From: an uncultured Acetatifactor sp.
GTDB taxonomy: Bacteria > Bacillota > Clostridia > Lachnospirales > Lachnospiraceae
Direction of reading: 5' to 3'
Length of the DNA stretch: 32,410 bases
Assembly (NCBI GenBank): GCA_910588225.1
Contig: CAJUQT010000045.1
Coordinates: 1-32,410 of the forward strand
Positions within the stretch are counted from its first letter, which is position 1. Each line of letters opens with the position of its first letter. A program made the translations under genes and the position numbers. The notes beneath the pieces were generated by a model. That model searched no databases. It had not been told where the DNA came from and saw only the letters and a program-made list of their open reading frames with translations. Positions 23,494 to 31,557 of this stretch are shown one piece after another.

Positions 23494-23862
23494 ATGAGCC
23501 CCAAGAAACACACATTTAATTATTTAGGACTTTTATCCCTTTTGGCATTGATAGCCGTTTTGGGGATAGTCACGGAAAATACCGGTCTGTATGGCTTTTT
23601 TGGTTTTGCCTATTATCTTCGGTATTTCTGGGTGATTCCGGACGAATTTTTCCGGTTTCATGTTCAAAAGGCTGCTACAGTTGCCTTTATGACAGAAATG
23701 GTTTCCCTGGTTCCTTTCATGTTTGTCTGCGCCGGTATTTATGGCAGCATAAAAGCTGTTCCCACGGCGTTCGGCTTAAGCTTTGCAGCGGCGATTTTTG
23801 CTTTTACTGTCGTACTCATGATTTTGGAAGCAAAAGAACGAAAGGGCGCAGAGAATGATTAA
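23494..23862 (+). CDS. DUF3796-like small membrane protein
   Basis: This 122-residue protein has four hydrophobic segments: LGLLSLLALIAVLGIV near the start, a second around YGFFGFAYYLRYFWVIP, a third at MVSLVPFMFVCAGIY and a fourth at FAAAIFAFTVVLMILE. The length, the FFGFAYYLRYFWVIPDE signature and the directly following small HTH gene fit the DUF3796 family of Firmicutes, which has no known function. I chose the ATG at 23494, with AAGGAGG at good spacing, over an in-frame ATG 20 codons upstream that lacks a site. The end overlaps the next gene by eight bases, so translation is probably coupled. Confidence 0.78.
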   Translation: MSPKKHTFNYLGLLSLLALIAVLGIVTENTGLYGFFGFAYYLRYFWVIPDEFFRFHVQKAATVAFMTEMVSLVPFMFVCAGIYGSIKAVPTAFGLSFAAAIFAFTVVLMILEAKERKGAEND

Positions 23863-24052
23863 AAATCGTATAAAGGAATATCGGGCGAGACACGATATGA
23901 AGCAGGAAGAATTGGCCAGGCGGGTAGGAGTCCGCAGGGAAACCATCGGGAATCTGGAAAAAGGCAGATACAATCCTTCATTGGTTCTTGCATGGAATAT
24001 TGCAAAAGTATTTGACGTCTCAATCGAAGAGATTTTTACTGTTGAAGAATAG
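23855..24052 (+). CDS. Small XRE/Cro-type HTH regulator
   Basis: This 65-residue protein is essentially one helix-turn-helix domain (MIKNRIKEYRARHDMKQEEL, RRVGVRRETIGNLEKGRYNP, VFDVSIEEIFTVEE). It matches the compact YozG/antitoxin-like regulators that pair with a small membrane protein such as DUF3796. It starts inside the end of the upstream gene and is followed eleven bases later by the MoxR gene. It is likely an autoregulator of the operon, but no clear operator palindrome is visible at the promoter. Confidence 0.9.
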   Translation: MIKNRIKEYRARHDMKQEELARRVGVRRETIGNLEKGRYNPSLVLAWNIAKVFDVSIEEIFTVEE

Positions 24053-24063
24053 AGGAAAAAGCT

Positions 24064-25122
24064 ATGAATCTCACCGTTACTGTAAATCATAAACAATTGT
24101 TGGACGTCCTGTTGAATGTGGGACTTATCCGGCCGGTATTCATTTGGGGAGCACCGGGTATCGGAAAGTCGGCTATTGTCCAGGACTTTGCGGACAGTCT
24201 GGGACTGGACTGTGTCTCCCTGCTGGGCAGTCAGCTGGCTCCGGAGGACATCATTGGCGTTCCACAGATTCGGGACGGTTACAGCGTCTTCTGTCCACCT
24301 CGGACCATTGCCAGGCAGGAGCCTTATGTCCTGTTCCTGGACGAACTGAACGCCTGTACTTCGGAGGTGCAGAAAGCTTTTTATTCCCTTATCCATGAGA
24401 GACGGATTGGGGAGTATTGCCTGCCGGAGGGCTCTATCGTGGTGGGCGCGGGCAACAGGGCCCAGGACAATGCCATTACCCGGCCAATGTCCTCCGCTCT
24501 GGTGAACAGGATGTTCCATGTGGAGCTTACGGCCAGTCCACGGCTGTGGCTGGAGTGGGCGGCGGGAAACGGCATCCATCCCTATGTGTACGATTATATC
24601 TCCAGTCGTCCGGATCATTTGTGGGCAAAGCCGCCAAAGAGCGAGGAGCCCTTTTCCACGCCCCGCTCCTGGCATATGCTCAGTGATGCCATTCACAGTT
24701 ACGGTTCGGACATGGGAGAGGAGGCTTTGCGGATTCTGGCTACGGGATGCCTAAGCCCTCGACATGCCACCCAATTTCTGGCTTATATCCGCCAGATACG
24801 CAGCCAATATGTCCTGGACAAGATTCTCTCCGGGGAACAGTCCTGGCCGGAGAAACCGGAGGAGCGGGATGTGCTTTATTTCCTGGCCCAATCTCTTCGA
24901 GCCCGTCTGGTGAAGGAACTGCCGGCAGAACGGGGGCGTCTCAGTAATGACAGTCGGACACTGGTGCTTCAGGCCAAGGACCGTATCACCGAGCTGGCGG
25001 ATTTAAGCCTGGAGATTGCCCGGATGGCAGTGACTCCGGAGGACGGAAAGGAGTTGCCGGACTGGTTTGTGGTGGAGTTGTTCCGGGATTTGCCGCGGCT
25101 GGCCGACAAACGTAACGGATGA
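24064..25122 (+). CDS. MoxR-type AAA+ ATPase
   Basis: This 352-residue protein has a Walker A FIWGAPGIGKSAIVQDFADS (about 28-47), Walker B VLFLDELNACTSEVQKAFY and sensor region VVGAGNRAQDNAITRPMSSA followed by LVNRMFHVEL. MoxR ATPases work with VWA-domain proteins as chaperone-like pairs that remodel or metallate clients, as in RavA-ViaA and CoxD/NorQ. The next gene encodes such a partner and overlaps it by four bases (ATGA), which strongly suggests a complex. A GAGGAAAA site precedes the ATG. The C-terminal third is helical lid. Confidence 0.92.
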   Translation: MNLTVTVNHKQLLDVLLNVGLIRPVFIWGAPGIGKSAIVQDFADSLGLDCVSLLGSQLAPEDIIGVPQIRDGYSVFCPPRTIARQEPYVLFLDELNACTSEVQKAFYSLIHERRIGEYCLPEGSIVVGAGNRAQDNAITRPMSSALVNRMFHVELTASPRLWLEWAAGNGIHPYVYDYISSRPDHLWAKPPKSEEPFSTPRSWHMLSDAIHSYGSDMGEEALRILATGCLSPRHATQFLAYIRQIRSQYVLDKILSGEQSWPEKPEERDVLYFLAQSLRARLVKELPAERGRLSNDSRTLVLQAKDRITELADLSLEIARMAVTPEDGKELPDWFVVELFRDLPRLADKRNG

Positions 25123-26900
25123 ACAGAAAGCAGAATAAACCCAATCCGGCTCTGGAGGCTTTTGAAGCCGGATGCGGGCTGGTGAAGAAAAATCCCATAT
25201 TGGGACCGCTGATGGAGCGGGCATATCCGCATTTTGAGGATACTTATCCCATGGCGAAGGAAGACTGGGCATGGGTCACATCCGAAGGACATATCTATGC
25301 CAACAGTCATCGTCGGGCCTCTGCGGGAGAGTGGGCCTATGTACTGGCACACTGCCTGCTTCATCTGGGACTGGGCCATATCCGGGAGGAGCGGGAGAAG
25401 GATCTGCTCTGGAATGCTGCCTGTGACTGTGTGGCAGCCAGATATCTGACAGATTTTCATATCGGCACAGTTCCGGAGGAGCTGTCCGATCCGCTGCCAT
25501 CCGGTGCCCGTGAGGAAGAGAAGCTGTATGACTGGCTGAAAGAACACAGGGAACCGTCCTGCTTCCGGTTTTCCACCATGAGCGGAGGGCGGGCGGATAT
25601 GTGCTGGCAGGGGAAGGGAAGAGCCTGGCGGTGGTGGAGCGGCCCAACGGACTGGCGGCAGCTTTTTGCAGAAAGCCTGCGGGATGCCCTGAGGACTGCT
25701 GTGGACTATGCGGGAGGAGTCAGGACAGAGCCAGGGGAATACAGAAAAATGGGGCCAATTCAGCGTGCCAGAGAATGGTTTCTCTCCAGCTATCCTCTGC
25801 TGGGGGGAGTGGCCTCCGGATTTAAGCTGGTGGAGGATCCGTTGGTGGCACAGCGGATGGGCATTTCCATTGCGGCTATTTCCGTGCAGATGCAGGAGAT
25901 TTATGTGAATCCTGCCGCTCATCTCACCGAGCAGGAGTGGCGGTTTGTGCTGGCCCATGAGTACCTGCATGCTGCGCTGTGCCACGAGGGCAGGCTGGGC
26001 AGGCGGGATCCGGAGCTGTGGAATACAGCCTGTGATTATGTGATTAATCAGTGGCTCAGGGATATGGAAGTGGGAATCATGCCAGAAGGCCTGCTCTATG
26101 ACCCGGAGCTTGGGGGGCTGTCGGCGGAGAGCATTTATGACCTTCTGGCCGCAAACCTGCGGAAATACAGGCGCATGGCCAGACATGATATTCTCTTCGG
26201 TCCACCGGACTGGTATCATTCCAGAGATTTTGTGGATCTGGATACATGGTGCCGCTCTGCTATACAGAAGGGGCTGGACTTCCATGAAATTCACGAACGG
26301 GGGTATCTGCCTGCCGGTCTGGTGGAGGAGATTCGGGCGCTGTCTCAGCCGCCGATTCCCTGGGATGTGGAACTTGCCAGATGGTTTGACGAACGGTTCC
26401 AGCCCCTGGAAAAGCGGCGAACCTATGCCAGACTCAGCCGGAGGCAGTCGGCCACGCCGGATATTCCCAGGCCTTCTTATCATTATGAAGAGGAAGCGCA
26501 TGCAGGACGGACCTTTGGCGTGCTGCTGGACACTTCCGGTTCCATGGAGCGGGGATTGCTGGCTGCGGCCCTGGGGGCCATTGCCAGCTACAGTGCTGCC
26601 AGAGATGTGAACAGGGTGCGGGTGGTGTTCTGTGATGCAGCGCCTTATGACCAGGGATATATGGAGGCGACGGATATCGCCGGGAGTGTTCGTGTGCGCG
26701 GGCGGGGCGGTACGGTGCTGCAGCCGGGGGTGGAGATGCTGGAGCAGGCGAAGGACTTTCCAAAGGAAGCCCCTCTGCTTATTATCACTGATTGTGAGTG
26801 CGACAGGCTGAATCTCTTCGGACGGGACCATGCGTTTCTGGTGCCCAGGGGGAAAAGCCTGCCCTTTCCGCCCAGGGGGCCGGTATTCTATCTGGAGTAG
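25119..26900 (+). CDS. DUF2201-type putative metallopeptidase with VWA-like domain, partner of MoxR
   Basis: This 593-residue protein carries two copies of the metallopeptidase-like module. Copy 1 (about 67-130) has YVLAHCLLHLGLGHIREERE and WNAACDCVAARYLTDFHIG. Copy 2 (about 270-330) has FVLAHEYLHAALCHEGRLGR and WNTACDYVINQWLRDMEVG. Only the second keeps HExxH; the first has HCLLH. The C-terminal VWA-like domain (about 460-590) has FGVLLDTSGSMERG, a MIDAS DxSxS motif, and LLIITDCECDRLNLFG. The family is known as 'VWA-like/DUF2201 putative metallopeptidase' and is normally next to MoxR, as here. It is probably a cytosolic remodelling or maturation system. No signal peptide is present. Confidence 0.9.
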   Translation: MNRKQNKPNPALEAFEAGCGLVKKNPILGPLMERAYPHFEDTYPMAKEDWAWVTSEGHIYANSHRRASAGEWAYVLAHCLLHLGLGHIREEREKDLLWNAACDCVAARYLTDFHIGTVPEELSDPLPSGAREEEKLYDWLKEHREPSCFRFSTMSGGRADMCWQGKGRAWRWWSGPTDWRQLFAESLRDALRTAVDYAGGVRTEPGEYRKMGPIQRAREWFLSSYPLLGGVASGFKLVEDPLVAQRMGISIAAISVQMQEIYVNPAAHLTEQEWRFVLAHEYLHAALCHEGRLGRRDPELWNTACDYVINQWLRDMEVGIMPEGLLYDPELGGLSAESIYDLLAANLRKYRRMARHDILFGPPDWYHSRDFVDLDTWCRSAIQKGLDFHEIHERGYLPAGLVEEIRALSQPPIPWDVELARWFDERFQPLEKRRTYARLSRRQSATPDIPRPSYHYEEEAHAGRTFGVLLDTSGSMERGLLAAALGAIASYSAARDVNRVRVVFCDAAPYDQGYMEATDIAGSVRVRGRGGTVLQPGVEMLEQAKDFPKEAPLLIITDCECDRLNLFGRDHAFLVPRGKSLPFPPRGPVFYLE

Positions 26901-26964
26901 AGATTTCAGGGATTTTAAAAGAAATTGTCAGCAGACAGACTGAAAAGTGATGACTGACCAGGAA

Positions 26965-27831
26965 TTACTCCGGCCAGTCCTGAATGAATCCGGCGATTTC
27001 ATCCAAATCAATTTTCAGCCGGCCGTCAAAGAGAGCCAATTCCACAGTGCCGGTAAGAGGATAAATGCAGGGCAGATCATCGTGTATGAAATCATAGGTG
27101 AGGAGAAGCTTCTTCTCCGGGTCAAGAATCCAGTATTCCCTGACGCCGGAATCGCTGTATTTCTGCAGTTTTTTGGTGCAGTCCTTTCTCCTGGTGGTCT
27201 GGGAGAGGATTTCCAGAATAAAATCAGGAGCCCCCATGACGCCCCAGCGCTTGATTTTGCTTTTATCACACAGGATGATGAGATCCGGCTGCACCATGGT
27301 CCTGTCATCGCAGTCCAGCCGGACGTCAATGGGAGAGAGCAGCGGGATGCAGTCGCCGCCATTTTTTTCAATGCAGGCATCCAGCCGGGAAAGAATTTTG
27401 CCGGCAATTCTCTGATGTACAAAACCCGGTGCCTCCAGTACATAAATCTTGCCGTCAATGAGCTCCACCTGCTGGTCCTTTGGCCAGGCATAGTAATCTG
27501 CCACCGTATATTCCCCCTGGCGCTTCTCGCGGTCTGCATGATAGACAGTTGCATTTTCATGGACGCAATCCGGCCCGGACTGTTGAGAATCATGAACATA
27601 GTGATAAGTCACAGGAATATGTACGTTCTCTGTCAGAGAAGGTGTGTTCTCTGGCATCTGCCCCGTCCCCAGTACCTTTTCGATGGCCTGTCTGGTGGCA
27701 TAACGGGGGTGGGCGGTCTCTCCGGTAAAGATTTTCTGTAATGTTCCCAGCGGAACTCCGCTGTAATCGGACAACTGCGCCATGGTATATCCCTTTTCCT
27801 GCTTCAACCGTTTCATTTCCTCTAATGTCAT
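26965..27831 (-). CDS. HTH domain fused to Uma2-family PD-(D/E)XK nuclease-like domain
   Basis: This 288-residue protein has an N-terminal HTH at about 1-55 (GYTMAQLSDYSGVPLGTLQK) and, from about 105, a Uma2/DUF820 domain: YTVADYYAWPKDQQVELIDG, GFVHQRIAGKILSRL, catalytic-type VQPDLIIL, and APDFILEILSQTTRRKDCTK with the ExxxK part, then YSDSGVREYWILDPEKKLL. Uma2 proteins are multicopy putative nucleases in cyanobacteria and Firmicutes with unclear function. Fusion to an HTH suggests sequence-directed binding, perhaps at its own promoter, which has paired direct repeats. AAAGGAG precedes the ATG. It faces the VWA gene. Confidence 0.88.
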   Translation of the reverse strand: MTLEEMKRLKQEKGYTMAQLSDYSGVPLGTLQKIFTGETAHPRYATRQAIEKVLGTGQMPENTPSLTENVHIPVTYHYVHDSQQSGPDCVHENATVYHADREKRQGEYTVADYYAWPKDQQVELIDGKIYVLEAPGFVHQRIAGKILSRLDACIEKNGGDCIPLLSPIDVRLDCDDRTMVQPDLIILCDKSKIKRWGVMGAPDFILEILSQTTRRKDCTKKLQKYSDSGVREYWILDPEKKLLLTYDFIHDDLPCIYPLTGTVELALFDGRLKIDLDEIAGFIQDWPE

Positions 27832-27870
27832 ATCGGACTCCTTTCGGTGCGTTTAACGGGTGTTTTTACT

Positions 27871-27899
27871 ATATTAACATAAGAATATATAAAGAACAA
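27871..27899 (-). promoter_or_regulatory. Candidate promoter of the HTH-Uma2 gene
   Basis: On the minus strand TTGTTC (27899-27894) and TAATAT (27876-27871) are 17 bases apart, about 40 bases upstream of the start codon. The -35 is overlapped by one of two direct repeats. Confidence 0.5.
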
Positions 27900-27927
27900 C
27901 CGTTTTTTACTCGATTTTCAACCGTTT
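27897..27927. promoter_or_regulatory. Paired direct repeats CAACCGTTT, 22-bp period, candidate operator
   Basis: CAACCGTTT occurs at 27897-27905 and 27919-27927, about two helical turns apart, so a regulator could bind both on one face. The first copy overlaps the -35 of the HTH-Uma2 promoter. The HTH of the Uma2 protein is the natural candidate binder (inference). Confidence 0.45.
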
Positions 27928-28010
27928 AAATTCTTTTGGGTTATTATTGCAATATTAAATAACCTGAATATAAAGAAACTAAAATAAAGATAAAATCGTT
28001 CCTCCTCCTG

Positions 28011-28039
28011 TTGACGACTTCCAAATACGGTGGTATAGT
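28011..28039 (+). promoter_or_regulatory. Sigma-A promoter of the marR-ftsH operon
   Basis: TTGACG (28011-28016) and TATAGT (28034-28039) have an exact 17-base spacer. The start codon of the MarR gene is 58 bases downstream. Confidence 0.75.
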
Positions 28040-28050
28040 CCAAATAAAGA

Positions 28051-28077
28051 TTCAAATATGAAATATCTAAATTTGAA
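28051..28077. promoter_or_regulatory. Candidate MarR operator
   Basis: TTCAAAT (28051-28057) and ATTTGAA (28071-28077) are perfect inverted arms, with a 13-base centre, placed just downstream of the -10 box. A bound MarR dimer here would block transcription, which fits autoregulation. A direct TGAAATAT repeat also occurs in the same stretch. Confidence 0.55.
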
Positions 28078-28097
28078 ATATATAGAAGGAGGTATCC

Positions 28098-28538
28098 ATG
28101 CTAAAAAGAGTCAATATTGAATTTACCCATAATTTTTACCAGGCTTACAGCATCCGCTGTAAACCCATCTGTCGGGAACTGGGAATGCCTCAGACGGCCT
28201 TCGACATATTGATGTTCCTGGCCAATAATCCGGACTACAATACGGCTAAGGACATCGTGGAGCTACGGGGGCTGAAGGCCAATCTGGTATCCGTCAATGT
28301 GGACCGCCTGGTGCGGGACGGGTATCTGGACAGAAGAGATTTTCCTGGGGACAGACGCAAGACTTCCCTGATTTGCACAGAGAAGGCGCAGCCTGTCATC
28401 GAAAGGGGAAGAGAGCTGCAGAACATTTTTTTTGAAGATATTTTCCAGGATGTGGATGAAGCGTCCCAGAGAAATTTTCACCGGGTGATGGGAATGATGG
28501 AACACAATCTGAATCAAATTCTGAAAGAAAGCGAATGA
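28098..28538 (+). CDS. MarR-family transcriptional regulator
   Basis: This 146-residue protein has the MarR layout: a dimerisation helix at the N-terminus (RVNIEFTHNFYQAYSIRC), a winged helix with recognition segment at about 55-75 (TAKDIVELRGLKANLVSVNV), the wing LVRDGYLDRRDFPGDRRKTS (basic, Asp-Arg type) and a C-terminal helix. MarR proteins are dimers that respond to small ligands or oxidants. AGAAGGAGG precedes the ATG. It is the first gene of a unit with an FtsH protease, so it may control that protease and a membrane-stress or drug response. Its likely operator is at 28051-28077. Confidence 0.92.
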   Translation: MLKRVNIEFTHNFYQAYSIRCKPICRELGMPQTAFDILMFLANNPDYNTAKDIVELRGLKANLVSVNVDRLVRDGYLDRRDFPGDRRKTSLICTEKAQPVIERGRELQNIFFEDIFQDVDEASQRNFHRVMGMMEHNLNQILKESE

Positions 28539-28542
28539 TATG

Positions 28543-28698
28543 GAATGATTTCTAATTTTTGTCCTGTTCACCTTCCTGTGGGCACGGGTTGCCGCTGTTT
28601 TCACCAATAAGACCGATCCGAAGACACTGACCCGGGTAACCGGAATCATTCCGGTGGTATTGGGCATAGTAATTATGCTGTTTACAGTTCTTAAGTGA
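28543..28698 (+). pseudogene. Frameshifted small membrane protein ORF
   Basis: From about 28549 to the TGA at 28696-28698 a frame encodes a hydrophobic, then polar, then hydrophobic peptide (VLFTFLWARVAAVFTNKTDP, then TRVTGIIPVVLGIVIMLFTV). It has two apparent membrane helices but no usable ATG, GTG or TTG at its beginning. The ATG at 28545 is one base out of frame and would match if a run of five T (28556-28560) had changed length by one. It therefore looks like a recently frameshifted small membrane protein of about 50 residues between marR and ftsH. A non-standard CTG start at 28564 is the alternative. Confidence 0.45.
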
Positions 28699-28742
28699 CA
28701 GTAAATAAATGCGAAAGATAAATGACACGAAAGGAGTTTCTC

Positions 28743-30557
28743 ATGAAAGAAATAAAATCACCCAGAAAACCTTTGATTTATTATTACGGAATTGCCATAT
28801 TGATTATCTTCCTCTTCAATATGTTTGTCTCTCCGCTGCTTATGAAGGGGCAGATTAAAGAAGTGGACTATGGCGTCTTCATGAAAATGACGGAGGAAAA
28901 AAATATCGGCAGAGTTCAGATGGACAGCTCTGAGATTATTTTCACAGATAAGGAGAATACCCAGATTTATACTACAGGCGTCATGTATGACCCTGCCCTG
29001 ACTCAACGGCTTTATGACGCCGGAGCTGCCTTTGCCAAAGATATCGAGCGTCCCACCTCTCCATTGCTCAGTATCTTCCTGTCCGCAGTGCTGCCCATGC
29101 TGATTTTCATTCTCCTGGGGCAATACCTGAGCCGGAAATTGACAGAGAAGGCCGGCGGTCCCAATGCCATGATGTTCGGCACGGGCAAAAGCAGCGCAAA
29201 GGTCTATGTCCAGTCCACCGAGGGTATCCATTTCGATGATGTGGCCGGAGAGGACGAGGCAAAGGAAAGTCTGGCGGAAATTGTGGATTATCTGCACAAT
29301 CCCCAGAAGTATACAGATGTGGGTGCGTCCATGCCTAAGGGACTTCTGCTGGTGGGCCCTCCCGGCACCGGCAAGACTATGCTGGCCAAAGCAGTGGCCG
29401 GGGAGGCAAATGTACCTTTCTTCTCCATGTCCGGTTCGGAATTCGTGGAGATGTTCGTGGGCATGGGCGCCTCCAAGGTCCGCGACCTGTTCAAGCAGGC
29501 CAAGGAGAAGGCGCCCTGTATCGTTTTTATCGACGAAATCGACGCCATCGGCAAGAAGCGGGACGGACAGATCGGCGGCAACGACGAGCGAGAACAGACG
29601 TTAAATCAGCTGCTCACGGAGATGGACGGCTTCGAAGGCAATAATGGTGTCATCATCCTGGCGGCTACAAACCGTCCGGAATCCCTGGATCCTGCCCTCA
29701 CCAGGCCCGGGCGCTTCGACAGGAGAGTACCCGTGGAACTTCCTGATCTGGCGGGCCGGGAAGCCATTCTGAAAGTCCATGCCAGGAAAATCAGGTTGGC
29801 CGACGATGTAGATTTCCATACCATTGCCCGTATGGCTTCCGGTACCTCCGGGGCGGAGCTGGCTAACATTGTCAATGAAGCAGCTCTCCGGGCCGTGCGG
29901 AGTAATCGTACCGTGGTGTGCCAGGCAGACCTGGAGGAAAGCATAGAAGTAGTCATTGCCGGATATCAGAAAAAGAATGCCATCCTCTCCGATGGGGAGA
30001 GAAAAATTGTAGCCTATCATGAAATCGGGCATGCTCTGGTGGCGGCCATGCAAAGTCATTCTGCCCCGGTGCAGAAAATTACCATCATTCCCCGGACTTC
30101 CGGTGCTCTGGGTTATACCATGCAGGTGGAACAAAACGATAAGTTTCTCATGACCAGACAGGAGATTGAGAATAAGATTGCCACCTTCACCGGAGGACGT
30201 GCCGCAGAGGAAATCATTTTCGGTGAAATTACCACGGGAGCTTCCAATGATATCGAACAGGCCACAAAGCTTGCCAGAGCCATGATTACCCGGTATGGTA
30301 TGAGTGAGAAATTTGACATGGTGGCCATGGAGACTGTCACCAATCAGTACCTGGGAGGGGATACCTCCCTGGCCTGCTCCGCGGACACCCAGAAAGACAT
30401 TGACAGACAGGTGGTGGAGCTGGTGAAACGACAGCATGAAAAGGCAAAGGAGATTCTGAAGGATAACCGCGGAAAGCTGAACGAACTGGCGGCGTTCCTC
30501 TACGAGAAAGAGACAATTACCGGAGAGGAATTCATGGAGATTCTGGGGAGAAAGTGA
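28743..30557 (+). CDS. ftsH: FtsH-type membrane ATP-dependent zinc metalloprotease
   Basis: This 604-residue protein has two membrane helices near the N-terminus (LIYYYGIAILIIFLFNMFV and SIFLSAVLPMLIFILLGQYL) flanking a small extracytoplasmic domain. A AAA module follows with Walker A LLVGPPGTGKTMLAKAV (about 205), Walker B CIVFIDEIDAIGKK, the pore MFVGMG and the SRH segment AATNRPESLDPALTRPGRFD. The zinc protease motif is HEIGH (about 425), where most FtsH have HEAGH, with the third ligand Asp in TTGASNDIEQATKLAR. The ATG at 28743 has AAAGGAG at six bases; an upstream in-frame ATG (28722) has no such site. A MarR regulator precedes it, so it may be a conditional second FtsH rather than the housekeeping copy. 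Confidence 0.93.
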   Translation: MKEIKSPRKPLIYYYGIAILIIFLFNMFVSPLLMKGQIKEVDYGVFMKMTEEKNIGRVQMDSSEIIFTDKENTQIYTTGVMYDPALTQRLYDAGAAFAKDIERPTSPLLSIFLSAVLPMLIFILLGQYLSRKLTEKAGGPNAMMFGTGKSSAKVYVQSTEGIHFDDVAGEDEAKESLAEIVDYLHNPQKYTDVGASMPKGLLLVGPPGTGKTMLAKAVAGEANVPFFSMSGSEFVEMFVGMGASKVRDLFKQAKEKAPCIVFIDEIDAIGKKRDGQIGGNDEREQTLNQLLTEMDGFEGNNGVIILAATNRPESLDPALTRPGRFDRRVPVELPDLAGREAILKVHARKIRLADDVDFHTIARMASGTSGAELANIVNEAALRAVRSNRTVVCQADLEESIEVVIAGYQKKNAILSDGERKIVAYHEIGHALVAAMQSHSAPVQKITIIPRTSGALGYTMQVEQNDKFLMTRQEIENKIATFTGGRAAEEIIFGEITTGASNDIEQATKLARAMITRYGMSEKFDMVAMETVTNQYLGGDTSLACSADTQKDIDRQVVELVKRQHEKAKEILKDNRGKLNELAAFLYEKETITGEEFMEILGRK

Positions 30558-30683
30558 AAAATTTCAGATAGCCGGCAGATTTACGGGTTCCGTTTTGTAC
30601 AGGAAGAATTCTTTTTCTTTTTTCATATTCCGATTTCCATTAAAATAAGAGGATATTCTTTTTTACTACAAGGAGGAAGCCTT

Positions 30684-31337
30684 ATGACAGAGACGACAGC
30701 AGTCGGCATGGGGAACGGGAATGAAGGAAGGATGTACGGATATATCCGTGTATCAACAAAGGAGCAAAATGAAGACCGCCAGAGAATTGCCATGAAGGAA
30801 TGTGGAATTTCGGATGGAAATGTGTATTCGGACCGGCAGTCGGGAAAGAACTTTGATCGGCCGGGCTACAAAGCAGTGGTCAGCAGGCTCCAAAAGGGGG
30901 ACACACTGGTCATTAAAAGCCTGGACAGGCTGGGGCGTAATTTTGATGAAATTCTGGAACAGTGGCGTTTTATTACTGTGGAAAAGCAGGTTGGAATTAT
31001 CATTCTTGACATTCCTCTTCTGGGGGATCTGAATAAGGACCTGATGGGGCGTGTGGTTGCGCAGCTGATGCTGACTCTCATGTCGTATATGGCGGAGACG
31101 GAACGTACCAATATCCGACAACGCCAGGCGGAAGGAATACAGGCGGCAAGACAGCGGGGAGTGAAGTTCGGCCGCAGACCCAAGGAAGTGGCGCCGGAAT
31201 TTGAGGAGCTCTATGGACTGTGGACGGCCGGGAGTTGTTCGGCCCGTGCCGCCGGCAGAAAACTGGGAATCAGCAGTCATACTTTTATGAAATGGGTAGA
31301 GGCAAAGCAGATGGAGCAGGACATTTGCAGTATCTGA
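30684..31337 (+). CDS. Serine recombinase (resolvase/invertase family)
   Basis: This 217-residue protein has a catalytic domain with the nucleophile Ser in YGYIRVSTKEQNEDRQ (about 20-33), the arginine-bearing LDRLGRNFDEILEQW and helix E region (LMSYMAETERTNIRQRQAEG). The C-terminal part (KFGRRPKEVAPEFEELYGLW, GRKLGISSHTFMKW) is the short HTH of small resolvases. Such enzymes resolve cointegrates, invert DNA or act in mobile elements. AAGGAGG precedes the ATG. No crossover site, transposase or inverted promoter is visible nearby, so its substrate is not apparent. A strong terminator follows. Confidence 0.92.
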   Translation: MTETTAVGMGNGNEGRMYGYIRVSTKEQNEDRQRIAMKECGISDGNVYSDRQSGKNFDRPGYKAVVSRLQKGDTLVIKSLDRLGRNFDEILEQWRFITVEKQVGIIILDIPLLGDLNKDLMGRVVAQLMLTLMSYMAETERTNIRQRQAEGIQAARQRGVKFGRRPKEVAPEFEELYGLWTAGSCSARAAGRKLGISSHTFMKWVEAKQMEQDICSI

Positions 31338-31351
31338 GAGAAGCTTATATC

Positions 31352-31390
31352 AGCAAAAATCACTGTTTCTTCGGAGCAGTGATTTTTGCT
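31352..31390 (+). terminator. Rho-independent terminator of the recombinase gene
   Basis: AGCAAAAATCACTG (31352-31365) and CAGTGATTTTTGCT (31377-31390) are perfect 14-bp complements with an 11-base loop containing TTCG. The A- and T-rich ends of the stem make it usable in both directions. Confidence 0.8.
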
Positions 31391-31449
31391 TTATGTACAG
31401 GGGAGAAGCTTCCCGGTTTGTTTTGCACGGTTTGTTTTACAGAAAACCT

Positions 31450-31478
31450 TTGTAATAATTCAGGAAAAATGATATAGT
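31450..31478 (+). promoter_or_regulatory. Candidate promoter of the pRiA4b ORF-3 gene
   Basis: TTGTAA (31450-31455) and TATAGT (31473-31478) have a 17-base spacer. The start codon is at 31634, leaving a leader of about 150 bases, which contains copy B of the dispersed repeat. Confidence 0.5.
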
Positions 31479-31557
31479 AATGAGCGAGGGGCGACGCTTA
31501 AGGTAATTTAGATCGCATGTCCAATAGATTTGCAGCCCTGTGATATGGCAAAAGGAT

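Noticed and set aside
24969..26831. 620-codon minus-strand open frame opposite the MoxR and VWA genes
   Set aside because: Pro/His/Arg-rich shadow of genes with strong motifs and overlapping starts; no ribosome-binding site or domain.
30684..31337. Phase-variation invertase acting on a local switch
   Set aside because: I found no convincing inverted crossover sites flanking a promoter near the gene; the nearby 14-bp inverted repeat is a terminator.
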